9,143 bases of DNA from Pseudomonadota bacterium (GTDB lineage Bacteria > Pseudomonadota > Gammaproteobacteria > Steroidobacterales > Steroidobacteraceae). Positions within the stretch are counted from its first letter, which is position 1, and every line of letters starts with the position of its first letter. Both the position numbers and the translations under genes were made by a program. The DNA lies in the NCBI GenBank assembly GCA_023428645.1, contig JAEYXD010000196.1:1-9143 (forward strand), given 5' to 3'. A model generated the notes under the pieces. That model was not told the origin of the DNA and did not search any database. It was given only the letters and a program-made list of their open reading frames with translations. Below, in pieces: positions 6,078-9,143 of the stretch.

Positions 6078-7700
6078 TCAATCTTCCAAAGCGCGACGAT
6101 GCAGCGCATTGCCGCCGTCTTGCTGACTCGGATAACGCGCCATGAACAGGCGCTCGTCGCGGTGCGGATCGTCCACGGCCGTGCTCGGCGTGTCGAACAA
6201 CATCGTGTTACGACGCGTAAGGTCGTACGGTGCCCAGCGCGGCACGCTCGCGTTGTTCGGATCGCCGGTGCGGGCAAAGGCGATCCAGCTGTTCGCCATG
6301 TTCTCGACCATCGCGCGCGTGTGCTCTGTGTCCGGACCGGTCATCTGCGGCGCGGCCGCGACGTTGTCGAACATGAACGGCAGATCGAGTGAATGCTGCG
6401 TGACGCGACGGCCACCCTCCACCGGCGCGCGCCACATCAATCGATACACATAGGTCCGGCCGGTGCCGCCGCTCTTCACGCGCTGCTCCGCCATGATCGT
6501 CTGATCGCGAACGTAGCCACGCGCGGAGGCGATCGTGAAAAAGACTTCCGAGGGGCTCGCTTGCGGGCGCGACGCCTTGAACGTGCGATAGGCTTCCTCG
6601 ACGTCCGCGGCCGGAACGAAATCCTGCAAGCGTTCTTTCGCCTGCGCTTCGCTGAGCTCGAAGATGCCCGGGACACGACCCATCTGACTGGTGAGCTCGG
6701 TGCGCGTCGTGCCGAGCATCATCGGCAGGTGATTGGAGATCGTCGGCGCATCCGGCAGGAACGGATGCGCCGTGAACGTCTTGCCATCGAGCACCGGCGA
6801 GAAGCGCGCACCGGCGGCGGCAATCACTTTGCGCTGTGCCGCCGACAGCGTTTCGACATCGAGCGTCTGCAGTTTGCGCGCGTCGCCCTTCGCGATGCCG
6901 AGCTCCTTCAACAAGGCTTCCGTCAGCGCGTTCGCGCGCTCCACCGTCTGCACTTTGAGGTGCGAGCCGCTTTGCACCACGCCTTTGTGAAACAGGCCCT
7001 GCGCATCCTTGCCCGCGTAGCACAGGCTGACCTTGCGGCCGCCGCCCGACTGACCGTAGATCATCACGTTGTTCGGATCGCCGCCGAAGCGCTCGATGTT
7101 CTCCTTGACCCACTGCATCGAGGCGATCAGATCGAGATAACCGACGTTGCCCGACTGCGCGAATGATTCGCCGAGCACCTCACCGAGATGGCAGTGGCCG
7201 AATACGTTCAAGCGATGATTGATCGTCGCGACGACCACATCGCCGCGCCGGGCCATGCGAGTACCGTCGTACAGCGCGCTCGAGCCCGAGCCTGCCTCGA
7301 AGCCGCCGCCGTGAAACCACAACATCACAGGGCGCTTCGCGCCATCGAGGCCCGGCGTCCACACGTTGATGCGCAGACAGTCATCGGACATCGGCTGCGC
7401 CGCTGCGAGGAAGGTGCGCGCTTGCGGTGATTGATGGCCGTAGTCGAACGCATCTTGCACGCCGGCCCATCGTGGCGGCTCTGCCGGCGGCATGAAACGC
7501 AACGCGCCCGCGGCCGGCGCTGCGTAGCGCATCCCTTTGAACACGTGCACACCATTTTCCGCGACTCGTCCGCGCACGCGACCTTGCGCGACTTCGACGA
7601 TCGGCTCACGACTCGATTCCGCGCGGGTCCAGCGGCTCTGCAGCACGCCGACCGGCAGCATCAGTCCGCTGGCGATGAAACTACGACGATTCACGAGCAT
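6078..7700 (-). CDS. Tat-exported type-B carboxylesterase (first of tandem pair)
   Basis: The 540-residue product is homologous over its whole length to the esterase that follows it. It starts with a twin-arginine leader (NRRSFIASGLML) ending near TRAES. Family motifs: FKGMRYA (54-60), SDDCLRINVWTP (105-116), oxyanion-hole HGGGF (130-134), nucleophile S218 in GQSGGG, acid E335 in GTTRTEL, histidine H436 in TQHSLDLPFMF, and the typical C-terminal ARTGDPNNASVPRWAPYD. The catalytic triad is therefore complete. The start at 7700 is preferred over the ATG at 7706 because GAGGGG lies eight or so bases before it, but too close to the other. It is the promoter-proximal gene of a two-gene operon, divergent from the MmgE/PrpD gene. 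It probably deacylates a plant-derived or xenobiotic ester in the periplasm; that is inference from export and context. Confidence 0.92.
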   Translation of the reverse strand: MLVNRRSFIASGLMLPVGVLQSRWTRAESSREPIVEVAQGRVRGRVAENGVHVFKGMRYAAPAAGALRFMPPAEPPRWAGVQDAFDYGHQSPQARTFLAAAQPMSDDCLRINVWTPGLDGAKRPVMLWFHGGGFEAGSGSSALYDGTRMARRGDVVVATINHRLNVFGHCHLGEVLGESFAQSGNVGYLDLIASMQWVKENIERFGGDPNNVMIYGQSGGGRKVSLCYAGKDAQGLFHKGVVQSGSHLKVQTVERANALTEALLKELGIAKGDARKLQTLDVETLSAAQRKVIAAAGARFSPVLDGKTFTAHPFLPDAPTISNHLPMMLGTTRTELTSQMGRVPGIFELSEAQAKERLQDFVPAADVEEAYRTFKASRPQASPSEVFFTIASARGYVRDQTIMAEQRVKSGGTGRTYVYRLMWRAPVEGGRRVTQHSLDLPFMFDNVAAAPQMTGPDTEHTRAMVENMANSWIAFARTGDPNNASVPRWAPYDLTRRNTMLFDTPSTAVDDPHRDERLFMARYPSQQDGGNALHRRALED

Positions 7701-7765
7701 GGTCATTCCCCTCTGCAGTCATGCGCTCTTCGGCTGCGATCTGTTGTTGTGTCCAAGGATGGTTC

Positions 7766-7776
7766 GACGTAACGTC
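7766..7776. promoter_or_regulatory. Palindrome in the divergent promoter region (possible operator)
   Basis: GACGTAACGTC is a perfect five-base inverted repeat around a central A. It lies in the 131-base gap between the divergent esterase and MmgE/PrpD genes, where a shared regulator would be expected to bind. No convincing -35/-10 pair was found on either strand of the gap. Such short palindromes arise by chance, so this is only a candidate. Confidence 0.25.
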
Positions 7777-7831
7777 TTCGCGCAATTTCATCCACCACGC
7801 GCCCCGGCGCAATCACATGAGCGCATCCATA

Positions 7832-9143
7832 ATGGATCGACGTCACGCTCTCGCACTGCTCGCCACCGCACCCGCCGTATTGACGAGCGAGCTCACCGTC
7901 GCCGCGGCACCCGCGCCCGCCCTGCCGGAACAGGGCGCGACTCGCGTGACCGCCGCGCTCGCCGCTTACATCGCGGGGAGCCGCACGGCCGCGATTCCCG
8001 ACGAGCACCGCGAGTTGGCACGGCAACACATTCTCGACACGCTCGCGTCCATCGTCGCCTGCCGCGATCTGGAGCCTGCCGTCGTCGCGCGCAAATTCTC
8101 GCTCGCTCAGAGCGGTTCGGCGGGACGCAACGCGGCGACGATTCTCGGCACGCGCGACAAGGCCGCGCTGGTCGACGCCGTCTTCGCGAGCGCCATGACG
8201 GCGCACGCCGCGGAGATCAACGATTTCATTCCCTCGGCGTTCGTGCAGCCGGGACCCGCGATCGTGAGCGCCGCGCTCTCGCTCGCCGAAACCCGCGGCG
8301 GCAGCGGCGATGCGCTCGTACGCGCCATCGTCGTCGGTTACGAGCTCGCCGGCCGCATTCCGAAGGCGGTCGGCGTCAGTAACCTGCGTAACGCCGGCAT
8401 TGCGAATCATGGCGTCGGGCCGGTGTTCGGCACGGCCGCTGCCGCGGCCGTGATGCTCGCGCTGCCAGCGGAGCGCATGGGCGACCTGCTCACGTTCTGC
8501 GCACAACAGGCTTCCGGGTCGTGGCAATGGCTGCTCGATGTCGAGCACATCGAGAAGGCGTTCGTCTTCGCCGGCATGGGCGCACGCAACGGGCTGCATG
8601 CGGCGCTGCTGGTGGAAGCGGGCTTCCGCGGCGTGCGCGACAGCTTCGACCATCCGGAAGGCTGGCTGCGCGCCGGCGCATTCGCGAGCGGCGACGCCAA
8701 CCCGGCCTATCTCATCGAGAAGCTCGGCGAGCGCTCGGAGCTGCCGGAAACGGCCTTCAAGCGTTATCCTGTCGGCGGCCCGACACAACCTGCGGTGCAC
8801 GGCCTGCTCGAGATGCTGCCGCGGATCGATCGCGCCAAGGTGCAATCGGTGCGCATCGAAATGCCCGGTCGCTGGCAGGCATTCCGCGACGCCGCGATGC
8901 CCGCGCTCAACCTGCGCTATCTCACCGCGATCATTCTGCTCGACGGCAAGCTCGACTTCGTGTCCGCTCAGTCGCGCGAGCGCATGGCAAACGACGCGCG
9001 CGCCAAGGCACTCATGCAACACGTGACGATCGCTCACGACCCCGCCCAGGAAGCGCCGCGTGGCCAGCCGCGCACCGAATCGGCGCGCGTGCGTGTCATC
9101 GAGACCGGCGGCAAGCAGCACGAGATCTACGTGCCGTACGTGG
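7832..9143 (+). CDS. Tat-exported MmgE/PrpD-family protein, 3' end outside window
   Basis: The frame is open to the window edge (437 residues visible; perhaps 50-70 missing). Residues 1-26 form a twin-arginine leader (MDRRHALALL), unusual for a family whose known members are cytosolic dehydratases, decarboxylases or epimerases of short acids (PrpD, cis-aconitate decarboxylase). Family landmarks: ARQHILDTL (63-71), AHAAEINDF (124-132), NHGVGPVFG followed by an alanine run (192-205), IEKAF (240-244), FKRYPVGGPTQPA (309-321) and NLRYLTAIILLDG (360-372). The histidine after NHG-type motif (H193), K242 and K310 are kept. The usual HP[GS] reads QPG (Q139) and the usual T-H-P-A reads TQPA (Q319). 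ATG 7817 is an alternative start five codons upstream; neither has a strong ribosome site. It is divergent from two Tat-exported esterases. Confidence 0.88.
   Translation, partial: MDRRHALALLATAPAVLTSELTVAAAPAPALPEQGATRVTAALAAYIAGSRTAAIPDEHRELARQHILDTLASIVACRDLEPAVVARKFSLAQSGSAGRNAATILGTRDKAALVDAVFASAMTAHAAEINDFIPSAFVQPGPAIVSAALSLAETRGGSGDALVRAIVVGYELAGRIPKAVGVSNLRNAGIANHGVGPVFGTAAAAAVMLALPAERMGDLLTFCAQQASGSWQWLLDVEHIEKAFVFAGMGARNGLHAALLVEAGFRGVRDSFDHPEGWLRAGAFASGDANPAYLIEKLGERSELPETAFKRYPVGGPTQPAVHGLLEMLPRIDRAKVQSVRIEMPGRWQAFRDAAMPALNLRYLTAIILLDGKLDFVSAQSRERMANDARAKALMQHVTIAHDPAQEAPRGQPRTESARVRVIETGGKQHEIYVPYV

Noticed and set aside
4546..6126. 526-residue open frame on the + strand opposite the esterase gene
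   Set aside because: It is antisense to a well-supported COesterase and has low-complexity, arginine- and histidine-rich composition typical of shadow frames in GC-rich DNA.
7703..9121. 472-residue open frame on the - strand
   Set aside because: It is longer than the visible MmgE/PrpD reading but antisense to it, with arginine-rich composition and no recognisable domain; the + strand reading has clear family motifs.
1..9143. CRISPR array, insertion sequence, integrase or phage genes
   Set aside because: No regularly spaced repeats, transposase or integrase motifs, or terminal inverted repeats were seen in the window.

Overview
The window is GC-rich DNA with dense gene packing, twin-arginine (Tat) signal peptides and a yybP-ykoY manganese riboswitch ahead of a UPF0016 transporter. 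This fits a Gram-negative proteobacterium. A plant-polymer-degrading gammaproteobacterium (Steroidobacteraceae or Xanthomonadales type) is plausible, but that placement is inferred from gene content only.

Left part (1-2968, + strand): the end of an RBBP9/YdeN-type serine hydrolase is followed by a small exported EF-hand protein. Next comes a well-defined regulatory unit: a sigma70-like promoter (868-896), a manganese-sensing aptamer (905-1008) and a strong hairpin (1025-1074). These lead into a UPF0016 (GDT1/TMEM165-type) Mn2+ exporter that I start at a TTG codon. A long-form ChrA chromate transporter follows after 48 bases. This block concerns metal ions: calcium binding, manganese efflux and chromate efflux.

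Middle (2969-3402): about 430 bases without a convincing gene. It holds a hairpin with nine A residues in its loop and a perfect 12-base palindrome. It leads into a family 10 pectate lyase (3403-4419) that has no visible signal peptide and lacks one aspartate-containing motif I expect in the family.

Right part (4432-9143): two homologous type-B carboxylesterases lie in tandem on the - strand, 26 bases apart and converging on the pectate lyase. Divergently from them, on the + strand, runs an MmgE/PrpD-family protein cut by the window edge. All three carry twin-arginine leaders, so they look like co-exported periplasmic enzymes. The MmgE/PrpD protein has glutamine at two positions where the family normally has active-site histidines, so classical dehydratase or decarboxylase chemistry is doubtful. 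With the pectate lyase, this side suggests processing of esterified plant material. The MmgE/PrpD member and the riboswitch expression platform are the parts most worth a second look.
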